Source: Buttiauxella ferragutiae (GTDB lineage: Bacteria > Pseudomonadota > Gammaproteobacteria > Enterobacterales > Enterobacteriaceae). Taken from it: DNA of 64,000 nt. The stretch lies in the NCBI RefSeq assembly GCF_001654915.1, contig NZ_LXEQ01000039.1; one strand, written 5' to 3'. Positions 46,437 to 55,117 of the stretch are shown piece after piece. The notes below the pieces were generated by a model. It had not been told where the DNA came from. It searched no databases and was given only the letters and a program-made list of their open reading frames with translations. Made by a program: the position numbers and the translations under genes. Each line of letters opens with the position of its first letter. The stretch's first letter is position 1.

Positions 46437-47657
46437 ATGCAAAATAATAAGCGACTGGGTCGCCAGGCATTGCTGTTCCCGCTGTGCCTGGTGCTCTATG
46501 AATTCTCGACCTATATCGGCAACGATATGATCCAGCCAGGCATGCTGGCGGTTGTTGAGCAATACAATGCGGGAATCGAATGGGTGCCGACCTCCATGAC
46601 GGCCTATCTGGCGGGCGGGATGTTTTTACAGTGGTTGCTCGGGCCGCTATCAGACCGTATTGGCCGTCGCCCGGTGATGTTGACCGGAGTGGTGTGGTTT
46701 ATCGTCACCTGTCTTGCCACGCTGCTGGCGCAGAATATCGAGCAATTTACCTTCTTGCGGTTCTTACAGGGCGTCAGCCTGTGCTTTATTGGCGCGGTGG
46801 GGTATGCCGCAATCCAGGAATCCTTCGAGGAAGCGGTGTGTATAAAAATCACCGCGCTAATGGCGAATGTGGCGCTAATCGCTCCATTGCTTGGCCCGCT
46901 GGTCGGTGCCGCGTGGATTCATTACGCGCCGTGGGAAACCATGTTTGTGCTGTTTGCGGCGCTGGCGGCATTTTCGTTTTACGGATTACACCGTGCAATG
47001 CCGGAAACTGCGACGCGTCTGGGTGAGAAGCTCTCGCTGCGAGATTTAGGCCATGATTACAAGCTGGTGCTGAGCAACGGGCGTTTTGTTGCAGGCGCGC
47101 TGGCGATTGGTTTTGTTAGCCTGCCGCTACTGGCGTGGATTGCGCAATCACCGATTATCATTATCAGCGGTGAAAAACTGTCGACCTACGAATACGGGTT
47201 GCTGCAAGTGCCGATCTTTGGCGCGTTGATTCTGGGTAACCTGGTGCTGGCGCGTTTAACCTCACGCCGTAGCGTACGCTCGCTGATTATTCTTGGCGGC
47301 TGGTGGATTGTGCCGGGGCTGGTGGTTGCCGCTGTAGCAACCGTAGCATCGTCCCATGCGTATCTATGGATGACGGCCGGATTGAGTATTTACGCCTTTG
47401 GTATTGGCCTTGCCAACGCAGGCCTGGTGCGTCTGACACTGTTCGCCAGTGATATGAGCAAAGGTACTGTTTCGGCGGCGATGGGTATGTTGCAGATGCT
47501 AATTTTCACCGTTGGTATCGAGGTGAGTAAGCATGCTTATCTGTTTGGTGGCAATGGTTTGTTCAGCCTGCTGAATTTGTTGGGTGGGGTTATCTGGCTG
47601 GGTTTGATGTTCGTGTTTTTGAAAGATAAGAGTGTGGGTAATCGCACTGACGCGTAG
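46437..47657 (+). CDS. mdfA: MdfA, multidrug/cation MFS antiporter
   Basis: A 406-residue drug:proton antiporter with twelve membrane segments, near-identical to E. coli MdfA in the key region LYEFSTYIGNDMIQPGMLAVVEQY (membrane-embedded acidic residues Glu and Asp) and GPLSDRIGRRPVML. It exports chloramphenicol, cationic drugs and sodium or potassium in E. coli. It is the last gene matching the E. coli 18-min block; the next gene, metG, belongs to the 47-min region. Confidence 0.94.
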   Translation: MQNNKRLGRQALLFPLCLVLYEFSTYIGNDMIQPGMLAVVEQYNAGIEWVPTSMTAYLAGGMFLQWLLGPLSDRIGRRPVMLTGVVWFIVTCLATLLAQNIEQFTFLRFLQGVSLCFIGAVGYAAIQESFEEAVCIKITALMANVALIAPLLGPLVGAAWIHYAPWETMFVLFAALAAFSFYGLHRAMPETATRLGEKLSLRDLGHDYKLVLSNGRFVAGALAIGFVSLPLLAWIAQSPIIIISGEKLSTYEYGLLQVPIFGALILGNLVLARLTSRRSVRSLIILGGWWIVPGLVVAAVATVASSHAYLWMTAGLSIYAFGIGLANAGLVRLTLFASDMSKGTVSAAMGMLQMLIFTVGIEVSKHAYLFGGNGLFSLLNLLGGVIWLGLMFVFLKDKSVGNRTDA

Positions 47658-47664
47658 CAAAACC

Positions 47665-47777
47665 ACCCTCACCCTAACCCTCTCCCTGAGGGAGAGGGGA
47701 TAGACCGGTTTTCACTCTGAGGGAGAGGGGAGTCCGGTTTCCTCCCTCTCCTTTGGGAGAGGGCCGGGGTGAGGGGA
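47665..47777. repeat. Repeat cluster between mdfA and metG
   Basis: Three units of the CCCTCTCC/GGAGAGGG repeat family occur here, with outer arms CCACCCTCACCCTAACCC and GGGCCGGGGTGAGGGG. They fill the gap between the convergent mdfA and metG stops, which is also a breakpoint relative to E. coli gene order. Confidence 0.75.
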
Positions 47778-47781
47778 CAAA

Positions 47782-49815
47782 TTACTTAACAGCCATACCC
47801 GCTTGTGCGCCGCTATCCGGGCTTAACAGGAAGATATCCTTCCCGCCAGGACCTGCTGCCATCACCATCCCTTCAGAGATGCCGAAGCGCATTTTACGCG
47901 GTGCCAGGTTGGCGACCATAATCGTCAAACGGCCTTCAAGTGCGGCGGGATCAGGATAAGCAGAACGGATACCCGAGAACACGTTACGTTTCTCGCCGCC
48001 CAGATCCAATGACAGACGCAGCAGCTTGTCAGAACCTTCAACAAATTCTGCTTTCTCAATCAGCGCAACACGCAAATCCACTTTGGCAAAATCATCAAAC
48101 GCGATAGTTTCAGCAATCGGGTCATCAGCCAGCGGGCCAGTTACCGGTGCAGTCGTCGCCTTCACTTCTTCTTTCGAGGCTTCAACCAGCGCTTCAACCT
48201 GTTTCATCTCAATGCGGTTATACAACGCTTTGAAGGTATTCACTTTATGGTTCACCAGCGGGGTGTTGATGCCATCCCAGCTCAGCTCACAGTTCAGGAA
48301 GGCTTCAGCTCGCTCAGAAAGCGTAGGTAGAACCGGTTTCAGCCAGGTCATCAACACGCGGAACAAGTTAATGCCCATGGTGCAGATGGCTTGCAGGTCG
48401 GCATCGCGGCCTTCTTGTTTTGCTACCACCCATGGTGCTTGCTCATCGACATAACGGTTTGCTGCGTCGGCCAGCGCCATAATTTCACGCACGGCTTTAC
48501 CGAATTCGCGGCTTTCCCACGCTTCGCCAATTGACTGCGCCGCATCGGTGAAGGTTTTGTATAACGCCGGGTCAGCGATTTGTGCAGACAGTTGCCCGTC
48601 AAAACGCTTGGCAATAAAGCCTGCGTTACGGGAAGCCAGGTTGACCACTTTGTTGACGATGTCGCTATTCACGCGCTGCACGAAATCTTCCAGATTCAGG
48701 TCGATATCGTCGATACGTGAGGACAGTTTCGCGGTGTAGTAGTAACGCAGGCTGTCGGCATCGAAATGGTTCAGCCAGGTGCTGGCTTTAATGAACGTAC
48801 CGCGCGATTTGGACATCTTCGCGCCGTTGACCATCACATAACCGTGGACAAACAAATTGGTCGGCTTGCGGAAACCGCTGCCTTCCAGCATGGCTGGCCA
48901 GAACAGGCTGTGGAAGTAAACGATGTCTTTACCGATGAAGTGATACAGCTCGGTGGTGGAATCTTTCTTCCAGTATTCGTCGAAGCTTTCGGTATCGCCG
49001 CGTTTGTCACACAGGTTTTTGAACGAACCCATGTAACCGATTGGCGCATCCAGCCAGACGTAGAAATATTTACCCGGTGCACCAGGAATTTCGAAGCCGA
49101 AATACGGCGCATCGCGGGAGATATCCCACTGTTGCAGGCCAGACTCGAACCACTCCTGCATTTTGTTCGCCACTTGCTCTTGCAGCGCACCACTTCGGGT
49201 CCAGGCTTGCAGCATTTCGCTAAACGATGGCAAATCAAAGAAGAAGTGCTCGGAATCACGCATTTCAGGCGTTGCGCCAGACACCACCGATTTCGGGTCG
49301 ATAAGCTCGGTTGGGCTATAAGTTGCGCCACAAACTTCACAGTTATCGCCGTATTGGTCTGGAGCTTTACATTTCGGGCAGGTGCCTTTGACGAAACGGT
49401 CCGGCAGGAACATGCCTTTTTCCGGATCGTAGAGCTGAGAAATGGTGCGGTTTTTAATAAAACCGTTCTCTTTCAGGCGGCCATAAATCAGCGACGCCAG
49501 CTCACGGTTTTCATCGCTATGCGTAGAGTGATAGTTGTCATAGCTGATGTTAAAACCAGCGAAATCAGTCTGATGCTCCTGGCTCATTTCGGCAATCATC
49601 TGCTCTGGTGTAATGCCTAACTGCTGTGCTTTCAGCATGATAGGTGTGCCGTGGGCATCGTCTGCGCAGATGAAGTTGACCGTGTTTCCGCGCATTCGTT
49701 GGTAACGGACCCAGACATCAGCCTGAATGTGCTCCAGCATATGACCGAGGTGGATTGAGCCGTTAGCGTACGGAAGTGCGCACGTTACCAATAATTTTTT
49801 CGCGGTTTGAGCCAT
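47782..49815 (-). CDS. metG: MetG, methionyl-tRNA synthetase
   Basis: Class I aminoacyl-tRNA synthetase of 677 residues, the E. coli length. It has the HIGH-type motif GSIHLGHM, the KMSKS motif AKMSKSRG, zinc cysteines CPKC and CEVC, and the C-terminal tRNA-binding EMAP-like domain (KVDLRVALIEKAEFVEGSDKLL). The ATG at 49815 is chosen by family length; an upstream in-frame start adds 28 unrelated residues. It is divergent from mrp. Confidence 0.97.
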   Translation of the reverse strand: MAQTAKKLLVTCALPYANGSIHLGHMLEHIQADVWVRYQRMRGNTVNFICADDAHGTPIMLKAQQLGITPEQMIAEMSQEHQTDFAGFNISYDNYHSTHSDENRELASLIYGRLKENGFIKNRTISQLYDPEKGMFLPDRFVKGTCPKCKAPDQYGDNCEVCGATYSPTELIDPKSVVSGATPEMRDSEHFFFDLPSFSEMLQAWTRSGALQEQVANKMQEWFESGLQQWDISRDAPYFGFEIPGAPGKYFYVWLDAPIGYMGSFKNLCDKRGDTESFDEYWKKDSTTELYHFIGKDIVYFHSLFWPAMLEGSGFRKPTNLFVHGYVMVNGAKMSKSRGTFIKASTWLNHFDADSLRYYYTAKLSSRIDDIDLNLEDFVQRVNSDIVNKVVNLASRNAGFIAKRFDGQLSAQIADPALYKTFTDAAQSIGEAWESREFGKAVREIMALADAANRYVDEQAPWVVAKQEGRDADLQAICTMGINLFRVLMTWLKPVLPTLSERAEAFLNCELSWDGINTPLVNHKVNTFKALYNRIEMKQVEALVEASKEEVKATTAPVTGPLADDPIAETIAFDDFAKVDLRVALIEKAEFVEGSDKLLRLSLDLGGEKRNVFSGIRSAYPDPAALEGRLTIMVANLAPRKMRFGISEGMVMAAGPGGKDIFLLSPDSGAQAGMAVK

Positions 49816-49978
49816 AGTAGAAATTGCATCTTCTAAAGAGAAAAGGGCTTTAGATGTTAACCGAGTGCCGCCCCGCGGTAAACCACACAAGGTGCACAAG
49901 GAAATTTTTATCGCGCCGGATGGCTTCTGGTATGCTTAACAAACTGCAATGTCCGATAAAAAAACATAAGGAGTCGGG

Positions 49979-51091
49979 ATGAACTCTCAATCCCAGGCAA
50001 GCAAATCCCCCGAGCAGCTACGCGCTATGGTCGCCGGGACACTGGCCAATTTTCAGCACCCCACCCTCAAACATAATCTGACCGCCCTAAAAGCCCTGCA
50101 TCATGTCGCGATGCTCGATGACACGTTACACGTCGAGCTGTTGATGCCGTTCGCCTGGCGTAGTGGTTTTGAGGCTTTACAAGAGCAATGCAGCTCAGAC
50201 TTATTGCGCATCACCGGCGCAAAAGCGGTTGACTGGAAACTCAGCCATAACATCGCCACGTTAAAGCGCGTGAAAAACCACCCTGGCATTAACGGCGTGA
50301 AGAATATTATTGCGATCAGCTCTGGCAAAGGTGGGGTTGGCAAGTCGAGTACGGCAGTCAACCTGGCGCTGGCGCTGGTTGCCGAAGGGGCGAAAGTCGG
50401 GATTCTGGATGCGGATATTTATGGCCCATCAATCCCGACCATGCTGGGTGCAGAACACGAACGCCCAACCTCACCGGACGGCACACACATGACGCCGATT
50501 GTGGCGCATGGTCTGGCAACCAACTCCATCGGTTACCTGGTCACAGACGAAAACGCCATGGTGTGGCGCGGCCCAATGGCCAGCAAAGCGCTGATGCAGA
50601 TGCTGCAAGAAACCATGTGGCCGGATTTAGATTACCTGGTGCTGGATATGCCGCCGGGTACGGGTGATATCCAGTTAACGCTGGCGCAAAACATTCCGGT
50701 TACCGGCGCTGTGGTGGTCACCACGCCGCAAGATATTGCGTTAATTGATGCGCGCAAAGGCATCGTCATGTTCGAGAAAGTCGACGTGCCGGTACTGGGC
50801 ATCGTTGAGAACATGAGCATGCACATTTGCAGTAACTGCGGCCATCACGAAGCGATTTTTGGCACCGGCGGTGCGCAGAAACTGGCGGATCAATACCACA
50901 CCAAATTGCTGGGGCAGATGCCATTGCACATTACGTTGCGTGAAGATCTTGATGCCGGTAAACCGACAGTGGTCAGCCGTCCGGAAAGCGAATTTACTGC
51001 AATCTACCGCCAACTGGCGGGAAGTGTGGCCTCAACGCTTTACTGGCAGGGTGAAGTGATCCCGGCGGATATCGCGTTTAGAGCGGTGTAA
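49979..51091 (+). CDS. mrp: Mrp (ApbC), iron-sulfur cluster carrier ATPase
   Basis: A 370-residue P-loop ATPase that carries Fe-S clusters. It has an N-terminal DUF59-like domain, a deviant Walker A with two lysines (SGKGGVGKS), DADIYGPSIPTMLG, LDMPPGTGD and the cluster-binding CSNCG. AAGGAG precedes the ATG. It is divergent from metG as in E. coli. Confidence 0.96.
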   Translation: MNSQSQASKSPEQLRAMVAGTLANFQHPTLKHNLTALKALHHVAMLDDTLHVELLMPFAWRSGFEALQEQCSSDLLRITGAKAVDWKLSHNIATLKRVKNHPGINGVKNIIAISSGKGGVGKSSTAVNLALALVAEGAKVGILDADIYGPSIPTMLGAEHERPTSPDGTHMTPIVAHGLATNSIGYLVTDENAMVWRGPMASKALMQMLQETMWPDLDYLVLDMPPGTGDIQLTLAQNIPVTGAVVVTTPQDIALIDARKGIVMFEKVDVPVLGIVENMSMHICSNCGHHEAIFGTGGAQKLADQYHTKLLGQMPLHITLREDLDAGKPTVVSRPESEFTAIYRQLAGSVASTLYWQGEVIPADIAFRAV

Positions 51092-51096
51092 TTTTC

Positions 51097-51155
51097 TACC
51101 CCCCTCATCCCAACCTTCTCCCTGAGGGAGAAGGAGAAAACCGAGTTCCCTCTCC
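51097..51155. repeat. Left part of an interrupted CCCTCTCC repeat pair
   Basis: CCCCCTCATCCC and TTCTCCCTGAGGGAGAA begin a standard repeat pair, followed by TTCCCTCTCC at 51146-51155. The expected partner arm is missing here; its end, GCCGGGGTGAGGG, appears at 51439-51451. The DNA between, including the palindromic element at 51198-51401, seems to have split the pair. Confidence 0.55.
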
Positions 51156-51160
51156 AGGGG

Positions 51161-51197
51161 CTGTCTCTTAGTCACATCTGCGCGAGTCGGGAGACAG
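51161..51197. mobile_element. Short IS-end-like remnant
   Basis: CTGTCTCTTAGTCACATCT (51161-51179) resembles the 19-bp ends of the Tn5/IS50 group of IS4-family elements, with two differences from the mosaic end as I recall it. GAGACAG at 51191-51197 is its reverse-oriented partner. No transposase is present. It may be a relic of an insertion sequence or chance. Confidence 0.3.
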
Positions 51198-51401
51198 TTC
51201 CGTTCACCCAGTGTTCAGTGTTTCACATAGCCACTGAACCGGTGAACGTCTTAGGGTGACCACCGTCGCCACCCTAAGAACCCGGACTCCCGGCAATTTA
51301 ATCACCGAGCGCCGGGGTTGCCAGGGGGCTGGCGTGAGCCACCTGGCACGTTCACCGTTTTCGGGAATTAAAGAGATAACTGAACACACTGGTGAACGGA
51401 A
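51198..51401. repeat. Palindromic element A (204 bp), upstream of btsS
   Basis: The ends are inverted repeats TTCCGTTCACC (51198-51208) and GGTGAACGGAA (51391-51401). A second inverted pair lies inside: GGTGAACGT (51241-51249) and ACGTTCACC (51348-51356). Each inner repeat is followed toward the centre by a hairpin: CTTAGGGTG/CACCCTAAG (51250-51278) and GCCAGG.GGCT/AGCC.CCTGGC (51320-51347). The centre holds CCCGGCAATTTAATCACCG. The same plan occurs, enlarged, at 61483-62025. No open frame is supported. I do not recognise the family; it could be a miniature mobile element or a structured RNA locus. Confidence 0.75.
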
Positions 51402-51438
51402 AAACCTCTCATCTTACAGAGCTCAACCTGACAAAATT

Positions 51439-51451
51439 GCCGGGGTGAGGG
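51439..51451. repeat. Right end of the interrupted repeat pair
   Basis: GCCGGGGTGAGGG is identical to the outer arm of the repeat at 47763-47775 and completes the pair that begins at 51097. Confidence 0.5.
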
Positions 51452-51550
51452 CTATTTATTCCCAAAATCAATAATTATTGAATCGCTTCAAAGAAAGTTA
51501 AGCGTGAACGTTGTATGTTACGCGCCCTCAAAGACTCAACAGCGGGCGCA

Positions 51551-53239
51551 ATGTACGAATTTAACCTGGTGTTACTGCTGCTTCAGCAGATGTGCGTCTA
51601 TCTGGTTATCGCCTGGTTGATGAGTAAAACGCGGCTGTTTATCCCGCTGATGCAGGTCACCGTTCGTTTACCACACAAATTACTCTGCTACGTCACCTTC
51701 TCCATTTTTTGCATTATGGGTACCTATTTTGGTCTGCACATTGATGACTCCATCGCCAATACGCGAGCGATCGGCGCGGTGATGGGCGGGTTGCTCGGCG
51801 GGCCGTTGGTGGGTGGCCTGGTCGGGCTAACCGGTGGGCTACATCGTTATTCCATGGGCGGCATGACCGCGCTGAGCTGCATGTTTTCTACCATTGTTGA
51901 AGGCTTGCTCGGCGGCTTGTTACACCGTTTGCTGATTCGCCGTGGGCGCAGCGATTTGCTGTTTAACCCGCTGACCGCCGGTGGTATCACGCTGCTGGCT
52001 GAATTCTTCCAGATGGGCATTATTCTGCTGATTGCACGCCCGTTCGCTGACGCACTCAACCTGGTGAAAAGTATTGCCGCGCCGATGATGGTGACCAACA
52101 CCGTCGGTGCCGCGCTGTTTATGCGCATCTTGCTAGACAAACGCGCGATGCTTGAAAAATACACCTCGGCATTTTCTGCCACGGCGTTGAAAGTTGCGGC
52201 CTCCACCGAAGGGATTTTGCGCCAGGGGTTTAACCAGGAAAACAGCATGAAAGTGGCGCAGGTACTGCATCAGGAGCTGGATATCGGTGCCGTCGCGATT
52301 ACCGACAATGAAAAGTTGTTGGCGTTTACCGGCATTGGCGCGGATCACCATCTGCCGGGCCGCCCGATATCTTCGACTTATACCTGGCAGGCCATTGAAC
52401 GCGGTGAAGTGGTGTATGCCGATGGTAACGAAGTACCTTACCGCTGCTCGCTGCATCCAAACTGCAAGCTTGGCTCAACGTTAGTGATCCCACTGTACGG
52501 TGAAAACAGCCGCGTGATTGGCACCATCAAACTGTATGAAGCGAAAAACCGCCTGTTCAGCTCGATTAACCGCACGCTTGGCGAAGGCATCGCACAACTG
52601 TTATCCGCACAGATTCTGGCGGGGCAGTACGAACGGCAAAAGCAGATGCTCACGCAATCAGAAATCAAACTACTCCACGCGCAGGTCAACCCGCATTTCC
52701 TGTTTAACGCACTGAATACGCTGGTGGCGGTGATCCGCCGCGATAACGAACAGGCTTGCCAACTGGTGCAATATCTCTCGACATTCTTCCGTAAAAACTT
52801 AAAGCGCCCGAGCGAGATAGTGACACTTGCCGATGAAATAGAGCATGTGAACGCCTATCTGCAAATCGAACAAGCGCGTTTTCAGTCGCGCTTACGCGTG
52901 CAACTGAATGTTCCGCAGGCGCTGGCGCTGGTTCGCTTACCCGCCTTCACTTTGCAGCCGATTGTCGAAAATGCGATTAAACACGGCACCTCGCAACTGC
53001 TCGGGGTGGGAGAAATTACCATTAACGCCTGTCAAATAGGCGAACATCTGCACTTGTCTGTGGAAGACAACGCCGGGTTATATCAGGAAAACCCCAGTGC
53101 CAGCGGGCTGGGTATGAGCCTGGTGGATAAACGCCTGCAAGCCCGCTACGGCGATGACTGCGGTATTAAAGTGGATATGGAAGCAGACCGATTTACCCGT
53201 ATTACCCTACGTTTACCTCTGGAGGAAACCCCATGTTAA
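51551..53239 (+). CDS. btsS: BtsS (YehU), pyruvate-sensing histidine kinase
   Basis: A 562-residue LytS-type sensor kinase. It has a 5TM-LYT membrane domain (residues about 1-200), a GAF domain, and a LytS-like kinase domain with His382 in QVNPHFLFNALN plus a C-terminal ATPase fold (PIVENAIKHG). The ATG at 51551 matches the E. coli start MYDFN; an in-frame ATG twelve codons earlier is possible. In E. coli BtsS senses external pyruvate at high affinity. The gene overlaps btsR by seven bases. Confidence 0.95.
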   Translation: MYEFNLVLLLLQQMCVYLVIAWLMSKTRLFIPLMQVTVRLPHKLLCYVTFSIFCIMGTYFGLHIDDSIANTRAIGAVMGGLLGGPLVGGLVGLTGGLHRYSMGGMTALSCMFSTIVEGLLGGLLHRLLIRRGRSDLLFNPLTAGGITLLAEFFQMGIILLIARPFADALNLVKSIAAPMMVTNTVGAALFMRILLDKRAMLEKYTSAFSATALKVAASTEGILRQGFNQENSMKVAQVLHQELDIGAVAITDNEKLLAFTGIGADHHLPGRPISSTYTWQAIERGEVVYADGNEVPYRCSLHPNCKLGSTLVIPLYGENSRVIGTIKLYEAKNRLFSSINRTLGEGIAQLLSAQILAGQYERQKQMLTQSEIKLLHAQVNPHFLFNALNTLVAVIRRDNEQACQLVQYLSTFFRKNLKRPSEIVTLADEIEHVNAYLQIEQARFQSRLRVQLNVPQALALVRLPAFTLQPIVENAIKHGTSQLLGVGEITINACQIGEHLHLSVEDNAGLYQENPSASGLGMSLVDKRLQARYGDDCGIKVDMEADRFTRITLRLPLEETPC

Positions 53240-53961
53240 AAGTACTGATTGTCGACGACGAGCCGCTGGCGCGTGAAAACTTGCGCATCATGCTGCAAAA
53301 CGAGCCTGACATTGAGATTGTGGGGGAGTGTGGTAATGCAGTTGAAGCGATTGGTGCTGTGCATCGTTTGCACCCTGACGTGGTGTTTGCGGATATTCAG
53401 ATGCCACGCATCAGCGGCCTGGAAATGGCGAGCATGCTCGACCCTGAACAGCGACCGTACATCGTGTTTCTCACCGCGTTTGATGAATACGCGGTACGGG
53501 CATTCGAAGAACATGCTTTTGACTATTTGCTCAAACCGATAGACAGCAAACGGCTGGAGAAAACCTTGCACCGTTTGCGCCATGAACGCATCGATCAAGA
53601 CATCACCCTGCTGGCACCAAACCAGGAAGATCTCAAATTTATCCCGTGTACCGGGCAGAGCCGCATCTACCTGCTACAAATGGAAGAAGTGATGTTTGCC
53701 AGTAGCCGGATGAGCGGTGTGTATGTCACTAACGCGCAAGGTACTGAAGGATTTACTGAACTCACATTACGTACGCTGGAAAGCCGTACTCCCCTGGTAC
53801 GCTGCCATCGGCAATATCTGGTCAATATGAAGCACCTCAAAGAGATCCGTTTTGAAGATGGCGGCCAGGCAGAGCTAATGCTGCGCGACGGGCAATCCGT
53901 TCCGGTTAGCCGCCGCTATTTAAAGAGCCTGAAAGAGGCGTTGGGGCTAAAAGCGATGTAG
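53233..53961 (+). CDS. btsR: BtsR (YehT), LytTR-type response regulator
   Basis: A 242-residue response regulator: receiver domain with the phosphoacceptor Asp54 (VVFADIQMP) and the switch lysine in LLKP, then a LytTR DNA-binding domain (CTGQSRIYLLQ ... RCHRQYLVNMKHLKEIR). In E. coli BtsR activates the pyruvate transporter gene btsT through ACC(G/A)CT(C/T)A direct repeats. Matching repeats stand upstream of the CstA-family gene at 62176. Confidence 0.95.
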   Translation: MLKVLIVDDEPLARENLRIMLQNEPDIEIVGECGNAVEAIGAVHRLHPDVVFADIQMPRISGLEMASMLDPEQRPYIVFLTAFDEYAVRAFEEHAFDYLLKPIDSKRLEKTLHRLRHERIDQDITLLAPNQEDLKFIPCTGQSRIYLLQMEEVMFASSRMSGVYVTNAQGTEGFTELTLRTLESRTPLVRCHRQYLVNMKHLKEIRFEDGGQAELMLRDGQSVPVSRRYLKSLKEALGLKAM

Positions 53962-53984
53962 TTTTTATCCACTCACCGGCCTAT

Positions 53985-54008
53985 ACTTGTACAATAAATT
54001 GCACAAGT
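53985..54008. promoter_or_regulatory. YefM operator upstream of yefM-yoeB
   Basis: A 24-bp inverted repeat with arms ACTTGTACAAT (53985-53995) and ATTGCACAAGT (53998-54008) ends ten bases before the yefM start. It contains the TGTACA-type core known for YefM binding in E. coli, so it should mediate autorepression by the YefM-YoeB complex. Confidence 0.7.
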
Positions 54009-54017
54009 GGAGCTTAC

Positions 54018-54281
54018 ATGCAGGTTATTACATTTTCTGAGGCGCGTAATCGGCTCAAAACCGTTCTTGATGACGTTGTGGACAATGCCGATATTACAGT
54101 TATCACCCGCCGTGATGCTGAAGATGCGGTAGTGATGTCGTTGGATTACTATAATTCCTTGATGGAAACCGTTCATTTGCTCAGCTCTCCGGCAAATGCG
54201 ACACGCCTGATGGAATCAATGGCGCAGGCACAGGCAGGTAAAATCTCACGGAGAGAGATTATTGATGAAGACAACGAATAG
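54018..54281 (+). CDS. yefM: YefM-family antitoxin
   Basis: An 87-residue Phd/YefM-type antitoxin. The N-terminal DNA-binding part (MQVITFSEARNRLKTVLDDV, ITRRDAEDAVVMSLDYYNSL) is followed by the acidic toxin-neutralising tail (SPANATRLMESM ... IIDEDNE). Its end overlaps the toxin start by 17 bases. It sits between btsR and yehS, which are adjacent in E. coli. Confidence 0.92.
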   Translation: MQVITFSEARNRLKTVLDDVVDNADITVITRRDAEDAVVMSLDYYNSLMETVHLLSSPANATRLMESMAQAQAGKISRREIIDEDNE

Positions 54282-54534
54282 ATTACTCGCATGGACCGAT
54301 CACGCCTGGGATGATTATCTATGGTGGCAAACGCAAGATAGAAAGACGTTAAAGCGCATTAATAAACTGATTGAAGATGCGCAAAGAAATCCTTTTGATG
54401 GTTTAGGAAAACCTGAACCGTTACGTGAAAACCTCAGTGGGTTGTGGTCCCGGCGGATAAACGAGGCCGATCGTCTGGTTTATAGTGTTAGCGACGATCT
54501 GCTCACCATTTTCCAGTGTCGCCTGCATTACTAA
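54265..54534 (+). CDS. yoeB: YoeB-family mRNA interferase toxin
   Basis: An 89-residue RelE-superfamily toxin that cleaves mRNA in the ribosomal A site. It matches YoeB in WDDYLWWQ, GLGKPEPL, NLSGLWSRRI and the C-terminal catalytic CRLHY (His-Tyr end). The ATG at 54265 is chosen; a TTG one codon earlier is in frame. All residues expected for activity that I can identify (Glu, Arg, His, Tyr) are kept, so it is probably functional. Confidence 0.92.
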   Translation: MKTTNRLLAWTDHAWDDYLWWQTQDRKTLKRINKLIEDAQRNPFDGLGKPEPLRENLSGLWSRRINEADRLVYSVSDDLLTIFQCRLHY

Positions 54535-54602
54535 ATCTGCGCACAGCTTCAGAACGCTATATACTGCCCGCTTTCAAGATTTAGAACGAGAGAACCATCA
54601 CT

Positions 54603-55073
54603 ATGATGAATAACGACGTATTACGCAGCGTGCGCTACATGCTGAATTTGGGCAACGACGATATGGTGAAAATTTTCGCCCTGACCGACACTGCCGTGAC
54701 TGCTGAGCAAATCGTAACCTGGACCAAAAAAGAAGATGAAGAGAACTTCAAACTGTGTCCAGACATCCTGATGGCGAACTTCCTTAACGGTTTGATTTAC
54801 TTCAAACGCGGTAAAGATGAAAGCAAACCTGCACCGAAAATTGAACGCAAGATGACCAATAACATCATCCTGAAAAAGCTGCGTATTGCGTTTGATTTGA
54901 AAACCGACGACGTTCTGGAAATTCTGACCACCCAGGAATTCCGCATCTCAATGCCAGAAATCACCGCGATGATGCGCGCTCCAGAGAACAAAAACTTCCG
55001 CGAATGTGGCGACCAGTTCCTGCGTTACTTCCTGCGTGGTTTAACTGCTCGCGTGCACGTCGCGAAGAAGTAA
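54603..55073 (+). CDS. yehS: YehS, DUF1456 protein
   Basis: A 156-residue cytoplasmic protein with two copies of the DUF1456 repeat (NNDVLRSVRYMLNLGNDDMVKIF and NNIILKKLRIAFDLKTDDVLEIL). It equals E. coli YehS in length and is next to btsSR there too, in the same direction. Function unknown. A REP-like hairpin follows. Confidence 0.92.
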   Translation: MMNNDVLRSVRYMLNLGNDDMVKIFALTDTAVTAEQIVTWTKKEDEENFKLCPDILMANFLNGLIYFKRGKDESKPAPKIERKMTNNIILKKLRIAFDLKTDDVLEILTTQEFRISMPEITAMMRAPENKNFRECGDQFLRYFLRGLTARVHVAKK

Positions 55074-55083
55074 GCCTTATTGC

Positions 55084-55110
55084 GGCGGATGACGCTTACG
55101 CTTATCCGCC
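55084..55110. repeat. REP-type hairpin between yehS and the XdhC-like gene
   Basis: GGCGGAT (55084-55090) pairs with ATCCGCC (55104-55110) with the GACGCTTACGCTT core, then CAAAAAATTA. It stands between convergent stops (55073 and 55118) and may also act as terminator. Confidence 0.7.
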
Positions 55111-55117
55111 CAAAAAA

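Noticed and set aside
46252..46530. A 92-codon frame between ybjG and mdfA
   Set aside because: It runs into mdfA in another frame and lacks a start context; the region is better read as the mdfA leader.
48766..49620. A 284-codon frame antisense to metG
   Set aside because: It is a shadow of the conserved synthetase gene; the codon pattern mirrors metG.
51161..51197. An intact insertion sequence or transposon at the Tn5-like end
   Set aside because: Only short end-like sequences are present, 37 bp in all, with no transposase; kept as a low-confidence remnant only.
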